Source: a virus
Strand: one strand, 5' to 3'
DNA length: 39,220 nt
IMG/VR virus record: IMGVR_UViG_3300025276_000071
Coordinates: 1 to 39,220 of that record
This document shows positions 1 to 7,595 of this stretch, piece after piece. The notes under the pieces were generated by a model. The model was not told the DNA's origin. It saw only the letters and a program-made list of their open reading frames with translations, and did no database searches. Every line of letters starts with the position of its first letter. Position 1 is the first letter of the stretch. The position numbers and the translations under genes are program-made.

Positions 1-10
1 ATCTGGCCCT

Positions 11-36
11 GTGAGGCTGTGAGACTGTGAGGCTGT
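11..36. repeat. 8-bp direct repeats upstream of terS
   Basis: Three consecutive 8-base units (GTGAGGCT, GTGAGACT, GTGAGGCT) are followed by a broken fourth (GTCA...). They lie about 100 bases upstream of the small terminase start. Repeats near terS can be packaging recognition sites, but nothing here proves that. A chance low-complexity stretch is equally possible. Confidence 0.4.
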
Positions 37-64
37 CAACCGATCCTGACAACGCATAAGGGGA

Positions 65-96
65 TTTACCACATTAGGTTGTAAAGGCGTTATAAT
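65..96 (+). promoter_or_regulatory. Putative late-operon promoter with operator-like site
   Basis: A perfect -10 hexamer TATAAT lies at 91-96. No good -35 is visible at 16-18 bp spacing; the region is ACCACA at 68-73, and TTTACC at 65-70 is too far away at 20 bp. The 15-mer ACCACATTAGGTTGT at 68-82 overlaps the -35 area. It closely resembles the 15-bp palindromic sites found at other promoters in this genome, especially the one at 36568-36582. The inference is repressor control of the structural operon and perhaps a need for an activator. Confidence 0.5.
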
Positions 97-130
97 GCGC
101 GTCATTCAATGTTCAACGGAGGCTGGTCAC

Positions 131-511
131 TTGGCAAAGCAAAAGGTTATCGATTACGAAAAGCTCTACAACCTAGCAAAGATAGGGTTGAGCGAGGAGC
201 AGATCGCCACATCACTTGGGATATCTGTCTCGACTATCTCTCGACGCAAACGTGACGATGAGCAGTTTGACCGTACCTTAAAGGCTGGCAAGCAGGCGGG
301 CATCGATGCGGTGACCAACGCCCTGTTCGAAGGCGCAACGGGTGAGAAGCCCAACACATCAGCGCAGATCTTCTTCCTTAAGAACCGCGCAGGCTGGCGT
401 GATAGGCAGGAGGTGGACGCTAACCTCACAGGTTCAGTCGTTGTCGATGTGGATGTGGAGTCGGCCATCCAGCAGCTTAAGGCTGCGGGTATTGACCCTG
501 ATAAGTTATGA
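131..511 (+). CDS. terS: Terminase small subunit (putative)
   Basis: Small terminase subunits bind packaging sites on phage DNA and hand them to the large subunit. Residues about 15-45 form a helix-turn-helix, with the segment EEQIATSLGISVSTISRRK. This is followed by the SAQIFFLKNRAGWRD segment that is typical of phage small terminases. I chose the TTG at 131 because GGAGG at 118-122 sits 8 bases upstream. The in-frame ATG at 95 lies inside the TATAAT box and has no good ribosome site. Position just ahead of terL fits. The stop overlaps a mini-ORF start (ATGA). Assignment rests on HTH plus context. Confidence 0.75.
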   Translation: MAKQKVIDYEKLYNLAKIGLSEEQIATSLGISVSTISRRKRDDEQFDRTLKAGKQAGIDAVTNALFEGATGEKPNTSAQIFFLKNRAGWRDRQEVDANLTGSVVVDVDVESAIQQLKAAGIDPDKL

Positions 512-543
512 GTGGCCCATACCTAATGGCCTTACAAACCTAA
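508..543 (+). other. 11-codon coupling mini-ORF (putative)
   Basis: An ATG at 508 overlaps the terS stop (ATGA), runs 11 codons and ends in TAA at 541-543, which overlaps the next ATG at 543 (TAATG). This may be a translational relay rather than a functional peptide. The evidence is only the two exact stop/start overlaps. Confidence 0.25.
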
Positions 544-707
544 TGAAATCAATGACTTACAGGTGTGATGGGGGTGAAATGGTACGAATTGATCACTTTT
601 TAACCTGTGAGGGGCTTGATTTTGAACCCGATTCGCAAAATCGAGGTACCTGTCTGGGGCCATACGCCCCCACATATCTGAGTACACATAGGGCGACTTT
701 ATTTTGA
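543..707 (+). CDS. Small hypothetical protein linking terS and terL
   Basis: This is a 54-residue frame with two Cys in its first half and a third later, no membrane segment and no recognised domain. It starts at the ATG in a TAATG overlap with the preceding mini-ORF. Internal ATGs at 552 and 579 are alternatives; the latter follows a G-rich ribosome-site-like stretch. Its TGA at 705-707 overlaps the TTG start of terL (TTGA). That overlap would explain why terL uses TTG, and it is the main reason to believe the gene. Without it, this stretch would be an ordinary 190-base spacer. Confidence 0.35.
   Translation: MKSMTYRCDGGEMVRIDHFLTCEGLDFEPDSQNRGTCLGPYAPTYLSTHRATLF
656..670. other. GGGGC/GCCCC hairpin upstream of terL
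   Basis: GGGGC at 656-660 can pair with GCCCC at 666-670 around the loop CATAC. No U-run follows directly, so it is unlikely to be an intrinsic terminator. It could shape translation of terL, whose start is 34 bases downstream. Confidence 0.3.
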
Positions 708-2194
708 CAGAGAAGACTTCAAAAAAAGCGGCTTCAAAAAAGAAAGTACCTGCTCTGACAGCGGCTCAGAAAAAAAAGGCGGCGGAATTAGCAGAGGCCA
801 TGCGTTTGGTAAAAGCGCACAAGGCGCAGAACCGGCTGAAATATTGGCAGCCTTACGGTTGGCAGGAAAAATTCTACAAAGCCGGAAAGGTTAACAAGCA
901 AAGAATGCTGATGGCCGCAAACCGCGTAGGCAAAACTGCTTCGCAGGCCGCTGAGGTTGCGTTCCACTTAACAGGCTTATACCCAGATTGGTGGGAGGGT
1001 GTCCGGTTCAACAGGCCCACCAAGATTTGGTGCTTAGGTGTTTCGGGTGAGCAGTTAAGGGATGTAATCGTTAAAGAACTGATGGGCATGTATATAGGGG
1101 ATGGAAAGTTCGATGGTTCTGGCCTAATACCTCAAAAGCTCATCTTCCAAGTAACCCCCGCAATGGGCACACCAAGATTGCCACGGGATGTGGCGGTGCG
1201 CCATGCGGCGGGTAACACCAGCTCGGTGTCGTTTAAAAGTTATACGCAGGGACAGCACGTCCTGATGGGTAGTTCACAGGACTACATCTGGATTGACGAA
1301 GAGCCAACCGACCCGACCATATACCCCCAATGTTTAACAAGGACGGCGACGGGGAACGATGGTCAGGGTGGATATCTCGTCGGAACTCTAACCCCAGAGA
1401 ACGGGATGACGGAACTAGTGTCCCAGTTCATGGATCACCCGAACAAAGGTCAATATCTACAGAACGTCACGTGGGCTGACGCGCCGCATATAACTGAAGA
1501 AACGAAAGAGCAGTTGCTGGCGGCTATCCCTGAATATCAACGCGATATGCGGAGTAAAGGTATTCCGGTGTTGGGTGAGGGTATGGTCTTTCCAATAGCT
1601 GAAGAGGTTGTTAAATGTGATCCGTTTGAGATACCAGCCCACTACAAAAAACTATGTGCTGTGGATTTCGGGATAACGCACCCCACCACCTGTGTCTGGA
1701 CAGCTTACGATCCTGACAGCGATGTCATATATGTGTACGACGTGTACAAGAAAGAGGGTGAGATCCCTGCGATTCATGCAACGGTTATCAAGAGCCGTGG
1801 GAAGGATATCCCGTGCATATACCCACACGATGGGGATAACACCGAGAAGGGCAGCGGCAGAACACTAGCGGAGATGTACATCGAAGCGGGCGTGTTGATG
1901 ATCGGAAAGTTCACCAACCCCGACGGTACGAATTTTGTCGAGCCAGCCTTGATGGAGATGTTGGAGCGATATAGAACTGGGCGGTTGCGAGTGTTCAGCA
2001 ATCTGGTTCCGTGGTTTGAGGAGTTTAGGCGGTATCACCGCAAGAAGGGCAAGATCCACAAAGAGTTTGACGATTTGATGGATGCAACAAGATACGCAGC
2101 GATCAGTGTGACGCGCTTCGGTCAGAACAAAGTTGAGCGTGAGCAATTAACCAACGGACAATCAAGGTATACCACAAATGAATATAACTTCTGA
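704..2194 (+). CDS. terL: Terminase large subunit
   Basis: This is the packaging motor ATPase and nuclease that fills the prohead through the portal. A Lys-rich N-terminus (about residues 1-30) precedes the ATPase domain. Walker A is AANRVGKT (71-78) and Walker B is YIWIDEE (194-200). A RNase H-like nuclease follows with acidic residues D321 (AVDFG), D375/D377 (HDGD) and D457/D460 (DDLMDATRY). The 496-residue length is normal. The TTG at 704 is the only plausible start before an upstream in-frame TAG, apart from a Met at codon 33. TTG is supported by its overlap with the preceding stop. The C-terminal 17 bases overlap the portal gene. Confidence 0.93.
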   Translation: MTEKTSKKAASKKKVPALTAAQKKKAAELAEAMRLVKAHKAQNRLKYWQPYGWQEKFYKAGKVNKQRMLMAANRVGKTASQAAEVAFHLTGLYPDWWEGVRFNRPTKIWCLGVSGEQLRDVIVKELMGMYIGDGKFDGSGLIPQKLIFQVTPAMGTPRLPRDVAVRHAAGNTSSVSFKSYTQGQHVLMGSSQDYIWIDEEPTDPTIYPQCLTRTATGNDGQGGYLVGTLTPENGMTELVSQFMDHPNKGQYLQNVTWADAPHITEETKEQLLAAIPEYQRDMRSKGIPVLGEGMVFPIAEEVVKCDPFEIPAHYKKLCAVDFGITHPTTCVWTAYDPDSDVIYVYDVYKKEGEIPAIHATVIKSRGKDIPCIYPHDGDNTEKGSGRTLAEMYIEAGVLMIGKFTNPDGTNFVEPALMEMLERYRTGRLRVFSNLVPWFEEFRRYHRKKGKIHKEFDDLMDATRYAAISVTRFGQNKVEREQLTNGQSRYTTNEYNF

Positions 2195-4271
2195 GATTAA
2201 CGAGGGTGAACTACTCGCCTCATTAGAGAGCAACATCAACGCTTCCGATTCATACGCTGAAAGCGAGATCGGTATTCAGCGTGAGAAAGGTTATAAATAT
2301 TACTACGGCCAACCGATGGGTAACGAACGCGCTGGTAGATCACAACACGTCAGCATGGATGTGTTTGATGCGGTTGAGTCTGTAAAGGCTATGCTGATGG
2401 AGACGTTCAGTGCTGATAGAAATATCTGCCGTTTTGATCCTCAAACCGCAGAGGATTTTGTGCCTGCGAAGATGGCGACTGCGTTAGCTAACTATATCTT
2501 CTACCGCGAGAACAAAGGAACCAAGATCCTGCACGACGTTATCCACGACGCACTGGTAGCGAAGACGGGTATCGTGAAGCGTTACTACAAGGACTATTAC
2601 GAGTACGACGAGGAAACCTTTGAGGGTGTTGATGAAGCGAGTTTCAACCAGATAGCGTCTGACCCATCTGTCACCATCACAGAATACGCGGAAGACGCGC
2701 AGATGACACAGGTGCAAGATCCGCAGACAGGACAGATGGTCGAGATGTCTCAGATCATGTACAGCGGTGAGCTTGTTCGAAAGATAGACAAGAGCAAAAT
2801 CTGCATCGAGGTCATACCGCCCGAAGATTTTTTAATAACACCACGCGCCACTGACGAAGAGGATGCAGATTTTTGTTCGCACCGCACAAGCAGAACGCGA
2901 GGCGAGTTATTAAGTGAGGGTTACGATCCTGAGATAGTTGCTAAGTTGGATGAGGATAAAGGCCAACACGAAGATGGTGGTTTAGGCCGTGACTCTGTTG
3001 ACGGTTATGGTCACAACGACATGAGCGACTCTGACCACGATCGTGAGCATGTAACGATCTATGAGTCATATCTGAAGAAGTTCCGTGATGACTTGCAGAA
3101 GTGTGTAGTGCTAAAGGTGCTTCACAGCCGCACAGTCGTATTGGATATCGAGATCGTTAGCGAGAAACCTTTCCGATACTTCACACCGTTCCCATTACCT
3201 CACAGGTTCCACGGTATGAGCCTTGCGGATGTCTTGTTAGATATCCAGAAAACTCAAAGCAGCCTGAAGCGTGGCGTGGTTGATCACACGTTTATGACCA
3301 ACACCTCACGATATGTAGCTAACCTATCGTTAGTTAAGAACCCCCGCGACCTGTTGGATAACAGGGTTGGCGCGATTATCGATGTTAACTCCCCGAACCC
3401 TGAGAATGTGGTTCGTCCGCTGCCGATGCCTAATTTGTCAGGCACTGTGTTCCAAGCGATTGAGAACCTTGAAACTGAGAAGGAAGCGCGTAGTGGTATG
3501 AGCCGTATGGCCCGTGGCATGGACAGTACCGTGGTTAGCAAACAGAACAGTTCTGACCTGATAACTCAGTTTATGAACGCCAGTAACCGCAGAATCATGG
3601 TCATGGCACGTAACCTTGCTGAAAACTTCTTAAAACCGTTGATGCACGATATTTACAGGTTAGCGGTAGAGAACGAGAAGCAGGAAAAGCTGCTTCAGTT
3701 GGATGGTCAGTTTGTACCTGTTAATCCTCAGTTCTTAGGTGATCGCACAGAGATGTCCGTAGCTGTGGCGCTGACACCTGAAGAGCAGGCACAAGAAGCA
3801 CAGATATTGTTGAGCCTAGATCAGCAGTTCACTATGAACCCACAGGATCCCAACCTCGGCGGTATGTACAGCGCGCCACAGCGTCACGCGATGCTCAGCC
3901 GTGCGTTTGATTTATTAAACATAAAGAACGGCGCTTCTTTCTTGTTTGATCCCAACAGCCCTCAGTACCAACAGCAGCAGCAAACGATGCAGGCACAACA
4001 GCAGGAAGCTCAAGCGAAAGCCGCAGAGGTTGAGAAGTTCAACGCCGGTATGACCGCAAGACAGGTCGCTGTGCTTGAAGGCCAGTTGGAACTCGATGTT
4101 ATGAAGGAGCAGAACAAGATGTTGGTTGAGATGGAGAAAATGCAACACGACCAAGAAGAGAAAGAAAGCCGCTTGTTGATGGATGTTGAGAAGCAGAACC
4201 ACGACATTGAAATGGACGATAAAGAGCTTGTGGTCGAGAAAGAACAGAAACGTAACGTGTCGATAGGGTGA
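2178..4271 (+). CDS. Portal protein
   Basis: This 697-residue protein is the dodecameric vertex ring through which DNA enters and leaves the capsid. It is of the large podovirus portal type. Residues 1-60 resemble the usual start of such portals, with a conserved segment near GRSQHVSMDVFDAVESVKAML. The mid-region carries PEDFLITPRA and PFPLPHRFHGMSLAD, typical of this family. The last 110 residues are Gln/Glu/Lys-rich and probably form a coiled coil, with a poly-Gln tract near residue 600. It overlaps terL by 17 bases and sits directly before the scaffold and capsid genes. Confidence 0.88.
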   Translation: MNITSEINEGELLASLESNINASDSYAESEIGIQREKGYKYYYGQPMGNERAGRSQHVSMDVFDAVESVKAMLMETFSADRNICRFDPQTAEDFVPAKMATALANYIFYRENKGTKILHDVIHDALVAKTGIVKRYYKDYYEYDEETFEGVDEASFNQIASDPSVTITEYAEDAQMTQVQDPQTGQMVEMSQIMYSGELVRKIDKSKICIEVIPPEDFLITPRATDEEDADFCSHRTSRTRGELLSEGYDPEIVAKLDEDKGQHEDGGLGRDSVDGYGHNDMSDSDHDREHVTIYESYLKKFRDDLQKCVVLKVLHSRTVVLDIEIVSEKPFRYFTPFPLPHRFHGMSLADVLLDIQKTQSSLKRGVVDHTFMTNTSRYVANLSLVKNPRDLLDNRVGAIIDVNSPNPENVVRPLPMPNLSGTVFQAIENLETEKEARSGMSRMARGMDSTVVSKQNSSDLITQFMNASNRRIMVMARNLAENFLKPLMHDIYRLAVENEKQEKLLQLDGQFVPVNPQFLGDRTEMSVAVALTPEEQAQEAQILLSLDQQFTMNPQDPNLGGMYSAPQRHAMLSRAFDLLNIKNGASFLFDPNSPQYQQQQQTMQAQQQEAQAKAAEVEKFNAGMTARQVAVLEGQLELDVMKEQNKMLVEMEKMQHDQEEKESRLLMDVEKQNHDIEMDDKELVVEKEQKRNVSIG

Positions 4272-4274
4272 TAT

Positions 4275-4472
4275 ATGGCAGACGATAAAGCGATTGAGAC
4301 GTTCATTCAGAAAGCGAACGAGAAGAAGTTCGGCGGTAAGAAGAAGTCGATGAAACAAGTTCTCAGTGATTATAGAAAGTGGAAAGACGGAAAGTTAGAT
4401 AGAGAAACCACGTTACCGAAACGCCCTACAAAGGGCCGAATGGCTAACGCGAAAATTAAACCAACCACATAG
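4275..4472 (+). CDS. Small basic hypothetical protein
   Basis: This is a 65-residue, Lys-rich soluble protein with no recognised domain. It starts 3 bases after the portal stop and lies between portal and scaffold genes. Small proteins at this position in podoviruses are often minor virion or assembly factors; that is an inference from position only. Confidence 0.7.
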   Translation: MADDKAIETFIQKANEKKFGGKKKSMKQVLSDYRKWKDGKLDRETTLPKRPTKGRMANAKIKPTT

Positions 4473-4483
4473 TGGAGTTTTAG

Positions 4484-4738
4484 ATGACTGATCAAGATTT
4501 AGGTGAGATGGCGACCACAGCGGCAGCCGCCAGTGAGATGTTAAACAGTGCAGTGTTCAACAAGGCGTTTGAGCATATGAACCGTGGAATTATCGAGCAA
4601 ATATTAGCAACCCCACCGGAAGCTGATGTTGAGAGGGAGCGCCTGTACTCGATGTTTAAAGCGGGGCAGATGTTCGTTCAGCAGTTTGCTGGATTAATAA
4701 ACAACTATGAATTGGCGACACAAGAAGAAGTTGTGTAA
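4484..4738 (+). CDS. Small hypothetical protein of head module
   Basis: This 84-residue protein is predicted to be largely helical, with an Ala-rich first third and acidic ends. No motif is recognised. It lies 11 bases after the preceding gene and 15 bases before the scaffold gene, so it is surely co-transcribed with the head genes. Related short proteins occur between portal and scaffold genes in other podoviruses as unnamed families, to my knowledge without an assigned function. Confidence 0.7.
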   Translation: MTDQDLGEMATTAAAASEMLNSAVFNKAFEHMNRGIIEQILATPPEADVERERLYSMFKAGQMFVQQFAGLINNYELATQEEVV

Positions 4739-4753
4739 AATAGGAGAATACCC

Positions 4754-5722
4754 ATGTCAGACGAGCAAACCATAGTACCGGACTCAACTGAAGTAGGTGA
4801 TGCAGATATTATCGCTAGACTTACGGCTGTATTGGAATCCGATCAGGACAACCCCGAAACACCTGAAGAAGAGCAAGAGGTGGTTGAAGAAATCACCGAT
4901 GAAGTGATCGAAGAGTCGCAGGACGTTGAAGAAGAGGCTGAAGAATCTGAGGAGGTCGAAGACCCAACCGAGGAGACTGAGGAAGAAACGGAAGACGAAC
5001 CTGATGCTATAACCGAGGGTATGATCGAGGTTGATGGTGAAAAGCTATCAGTCGATGAGATCAAACTCGGCTACATGAGACAGGCCGATTACACTAAGAA
5101 GACGCAGGCTGTCAGCGAACAGCGTAAGGCCGCAGAAGAACAAACTGCCAATTACGAATCCACATTGAATGCACTTCTTACTGCCTCCGGTGCAGACCTG
5201 TCACGTTTTAACGACGTGAATTGGGAGCAAGCGGCGGTAGAAAACCCCGATCAATATAGACAAGCCAAAGCTGTTTACGAGCAAACAAAGCAGACGCACG
5301 ATTTTATTCGCGCACAAGCTGATGAGCATAAACAGCGATCTCAAGCACAGCAACAGGCGACGTTGAAAGAACGCGCAAAAGAAAGCCTGACTGTCTTGAA
5401 ATCTACAATCCCTAATTGGAATAACGATCTCTATTACTCTATTGCTGAGTATGCGTCGGGTTCGTTAGGTGTCAATGCCGATGAGTTCAACGAGGTACAT
5501 GACCACCGAGTAATTACGGCGCTGTATAAGGCTATGCAATTTGATAGGGCAAAAACGGAGACGAAAAAGAAGGTTAAAACGACTCCGAAAAAAACTTTGT
5601 CGGGTAAGAAATCAGAACCCAAAGATTTAGGTAAAAAAGACAACTACCGCAAAGCGCGTGAACGTCTAAAGAAATCTGGATCGATGGATGATGCCGTTCA
5701 AGCCCTCTTGAATAGAACATAA
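4754..5722 (+). CDS. Capsid scaffolding protein (putative)
   Basis: This 322-residue protein would shape the prohead internally and leave before packaging. Residues about 15-85 are extremely acidic (Glu-rich runs), the centre is Gln/Ala-rich helical and the last 70 residues are Lys-rich. Such an acidic helix with a basic capsid-binding tail is the usual design of phage scaffolds. It is placed immediately before the major capsid gene and has a clear ribosome site (AGGAG). Assignment is by composition and position, not by a catalytic motif. No protease signature is seen. Confidence 0.78.
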   Translation: MSDEQTIVPDSTEVGDADIIARLTAVLESDQDNPETPEEEQEVVEEITDEVIEESQDVEEEAEESEEVEDPTEETEEETEDEPDAITEGMIEVDGEKLSVDEIKLGYMRQADYTKKTQAVSEQRKAAEEQTANYESTLNALLTASGADLSRFNDVNWEQAAVENPDQYRQAKAVYEQTKQTHDFIRAQADEHKQRSQAQQQATLKERAKESLTVLKSTIPNWNNDLYYSIAEYASGSLGVNADEFNEVHDHRVITALYKAMQFDRAKTETKKKVKTTPKKTLSGKKSEPKDLGKKDNYRKARERLKKSGSMDDAVQALLNRT

Positions 5723-5737
5723 CTTTAGGAATTTATT

Positions 5738-6637
5738 ATGCCAACCGTATCTAACACCCTTAAAACCTACGATCAGGTAGGTAAGAAAGAAGATATTGAA
5801 GATATCATCTATGACATCAGCCCTACGCTGACCCCATTTACTTCATCTATCGGCTCTAGCACTGCGTCTGCCACGTTACACCAATGGCAACAAAGTGAGC
5901 TTGCTGCGGTAGGCACTAACGCCGCCGTTGAAGGCGCGGACGCTGGTAATGCAGTAAACAACACCACAACCATGAAGGACGCTCACACGCAAATCTTCAC
6001 GAAGGTTGTTCAGTCTTCTGGCACTTCAGAATCCGTTGCAACTTACGGACGTTCTAGTGATCTGCAAATGAACATCGCTATGAAGGGTAAAGAGCTTCGT
6101 CGTGATATCGAGCATGCATTTGTTGGTGCAGACCAAGCAGGTACTGCGGGTAGCGGATCTACTGGTCGTCAGTTGAAATCTGCTAACAAGCAGATCCACG
6201 CTGACACAACTAGCACTGCTGGTTCGAATCGCGCATTTACCGAAGCACTTCTTTTGGGAACGTTGCAGGACGTGTACTCCGAGGGTGGAGATCCTAACCA
6301 AATTCAGGTTACTCCTTCTCACTCTTTGGTCGTTGCGGGTTTCGCTGCTTCGGGTGGTCGTCAACGTGACTTCAACACCGGCACTAAGCTTGTGAATGCT
6401 GTTGATGTATATGTCAGCCCATTCGGTGAGTGTTCAGTTGTACCTAACAGGTTCCTTAAGTCGGATTCTTGTTTGGTTCTGGACACTGAGTATTGGAGCC
6501 GCGCAGTTCTGCGTCCAATGCAAACTATCGTTCTAGCGAAAAATGGTGACTCTGACAAACGTCAAATGCTTACCGAGCAGACTTTAGTCTGTGAAAATGA
6601 TAAGGCTTCCGGTCTTATCGAAAAACTTAACGCCTAA
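5738..6637 (+). CDS. Major capsid protein, SU10/DUF5309-like
   Basis: This 299-residue shell subunit is probably HK97-fold. The start (NTLKTYDQVGKKEDIEDII, then SPTLTPFTS) and the middle (TKVVQSSGTSESVATYGR, AMKGKELRRDIEHAF) are the recognisable pattern of the DUF5309 family, which includes the SU10 capsid. The N-terminus is complete, with no obvious cleaved delta domain. An adaptor gene of the SU10 type follows, supporting the call. The gene ends within an inverted repeat and is followed by a strong hairpin that could separate high-level capsid expression from downstream tail genes. Confidence 0.88.
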   Translation: MPTVSNTLKTYDQVGKKEDIEDIIYDISPTLTPFTSSIGSSTASATLHQWQQSELAAVGTNAAVEGADAGNAVNNTTTMKDAHTQIFTKVVQSSGTSESVATYGRSSDLQMNIAMKGKELRRDIEHAFVGADQAGTAGSGSTGRQLKSANKQIHADTTSTAGSNRAFTEALLLGTLQDVYSEGGDPNQIQVTPSHSLVVAGFAASGGRQRDFNTGTKLVNAVDVYVSPFGECSVVPNRFLKSDSCLVLDTEYWSRAVLRPMQTIVLAKNGDSDKRQMLTEQTLVCENDKASGLIEKLNA

Positions 6638-6646
6638 CAGCGTTAA
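6627..6646 (+). other. TTAACGC/GCGTTAA inverted repeat at capsid stop
   Basis: TTAACGC (6627-6633) pairs with GCGTTAA (6640-6646) around a 6-base loop that includes the capsid stop codon. It lies 4 bases before a stronger hairpin. It may stabilise the 3' end of capsid mRNA, but could be incidental. Confidence 0.35.
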
Positions 6647-6650
6647 AGCA

Positions 6651-6685
6651 GGGTGGCTCTTCGGGGCCACTCTTTTATTTCTTTT
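6651..6685 (+). terminator. Rho-independent terminator after capsid gene
   Basis: GGGTGGCT (6651-6658) pairs with GGCCACTC (6665-6672), with two G-T pairs, around a loop containing CTTCGG. A T-rich run TCTTTTATTTCTTTT follows. It lies between the capsid gene and its downstream neighbour, so it is probably a partial terminator that sets capsid transcripts apart from tail transcripts. The downstream gene has no obvious promoter of its own, so read-through is expected. Confidence 0.75.
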
Positions 6686-6697
6686 CCGAGGGTTCCC

Positions 6698-6997
6698 ATG
6701 TCTGATGAGTTAATCGCAAATCTTCACCACGATGAAGGTGCAGACAAGATGCACATAACACATTCACAAGATGTCAGTGGGATTCTCAAAGCAAACAAAG
6801 AAGCAAGAGATTTAGCTGAAGGTCAAAAGATGGGTGAGATGCAGCGCGTTGCTTCAATACCGTCTGTTTTGGTGGTTGAGTGGATGAACGAGGGTATCAA
6901 CGTGATGGCCCCTACTAAAGAAGACCTCAAACGAATGAAGAAAAAACTAAATTCTCCTGAGTACGCTTATCTGCGTACAGGTGGTGGTCGCCTATGA
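6698..6997 (+). CDS. Hypothetical head-tail region protein
   Basis: This 99-residue soluble protein begins MSDELIANLHHDEG. No domain is recognised. The ATG at 6698 is chosen because GAGGG lies 5 bases upstream. A GTG at 6653 in the same frame is inside the terminator hairpin and is rejected. The stop overlaps the adaptor start (ATGA), so the two are probably translationally coupled. Its place between capsid and adaptor suggests a minor head or connector role. Confidence 0.7.
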   Translation: MSDELIANLHHDEGADKMHITHSQDVSGILKANKEARDLAEGQKMGEMQRVASIPSVLVVEWMNEGINVMAPTKEDLKRMKKKLNSPEYAYLRTGGGRL

Positions 6998-7593
6998 GTA
7001 TGACCAATTACAGTGGCCTCAAAGCCTCAATCGCTAACTGGTTAAATAGAACTGACCTGACAAGCGAGATACCAGATTTTATTTCTCTAGCTGAGACAAG
7101 AATGGCGCATGAGATACGCATTCCAACAATTGAAAAGAAAGTTTTGTTGACCCCAAATTCCGAGGGGTACACCTCAATCCCATCTGACTATTTAGAAGTT
7201 AAAGATGTCTTTTTCAACGATAAACCATTGCAGCGTGTGAGTTTAACGAACATTCACACATACAGTGAAGCGTCTGGGACACCAACATTTTTCGCTAGAG
7301 AAGCCGACAAGATTAAATTTTTTCCAACTCCCACGATGGGAGCAAGCGATACGCTAACCATGATCTATTATTACGGTGTCGATCCGCTATCAGACTCAGC
7401 CCCCACAAACCCCCTCATACAAACCGCACCAGAGCTTTATCTGTACGGCGCACTTGTAGAGGCAGCAAACTTTTTAGGTTCGGATAGTGGTCAGTGGGAG
7501 ATGGGGTATCAGACATCCTACAACCGGATTATGACGCACCTACGATACAGTGAGTTCTCTGGAGCCACTCCACAAATAGACAACGGGTACTAA
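6994..7593 (+). CDS. Head-tail adaptor protein, SU10-like
   Basis: This 199-residue connector would dock beneath the portal. The pattern fits phage adaptor proteins of the SU10/gp6-like group: an N-terminal helical LKASIANWLNRTDLTSEIPDF, then LAETRMAHEIRIP, a central IPSDYLEVKDVFF and FFPTPT strand region, and a C-terminal ALVEAANFLG helix. Such proteins form the ring below the portal in short-tailed phages. The start overlaps the previous stop (ATGA). A second ATG at 7000 is possible. Confidence 0.78.
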   Translation: MSMTNYSGLKASIANWLNRTDLTSEIPDFISLAETRMAHEIRIPTIEKKVLLTPNSEGYTSIPSDYLEVKDVFFNDKPLQRVSLTNIHTYSEASGTPTFFAREADKIKFFPTPTMGASDTLTMIYYYGVDPLSDSAPTNPLIQTAPELYLYGALVEAANFLGSDSGQWEMGYQTSYNRIMTHLRYSEFSGATPQIDNGY

Positions 7594-7595
7594 GT

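Noticed and set aside
36-50. Operator copy TCAACCGATCCTGAC near the window start
   Set aside because: Only one half matches and no promoter lies at the right place.
3915-4358. Long antisense frames over the portal 3' end
   Set aside because: They mirror the Gln/Glu-rich coiled-coil codons, have no ribosome site and overlap a certain gene on the other strand.
6653-6697. GTG start at 6653 for the gene ending 6997
   Set aside because: It is inside the terminator hairpin; the ATG at 6698 has a ribosome site.
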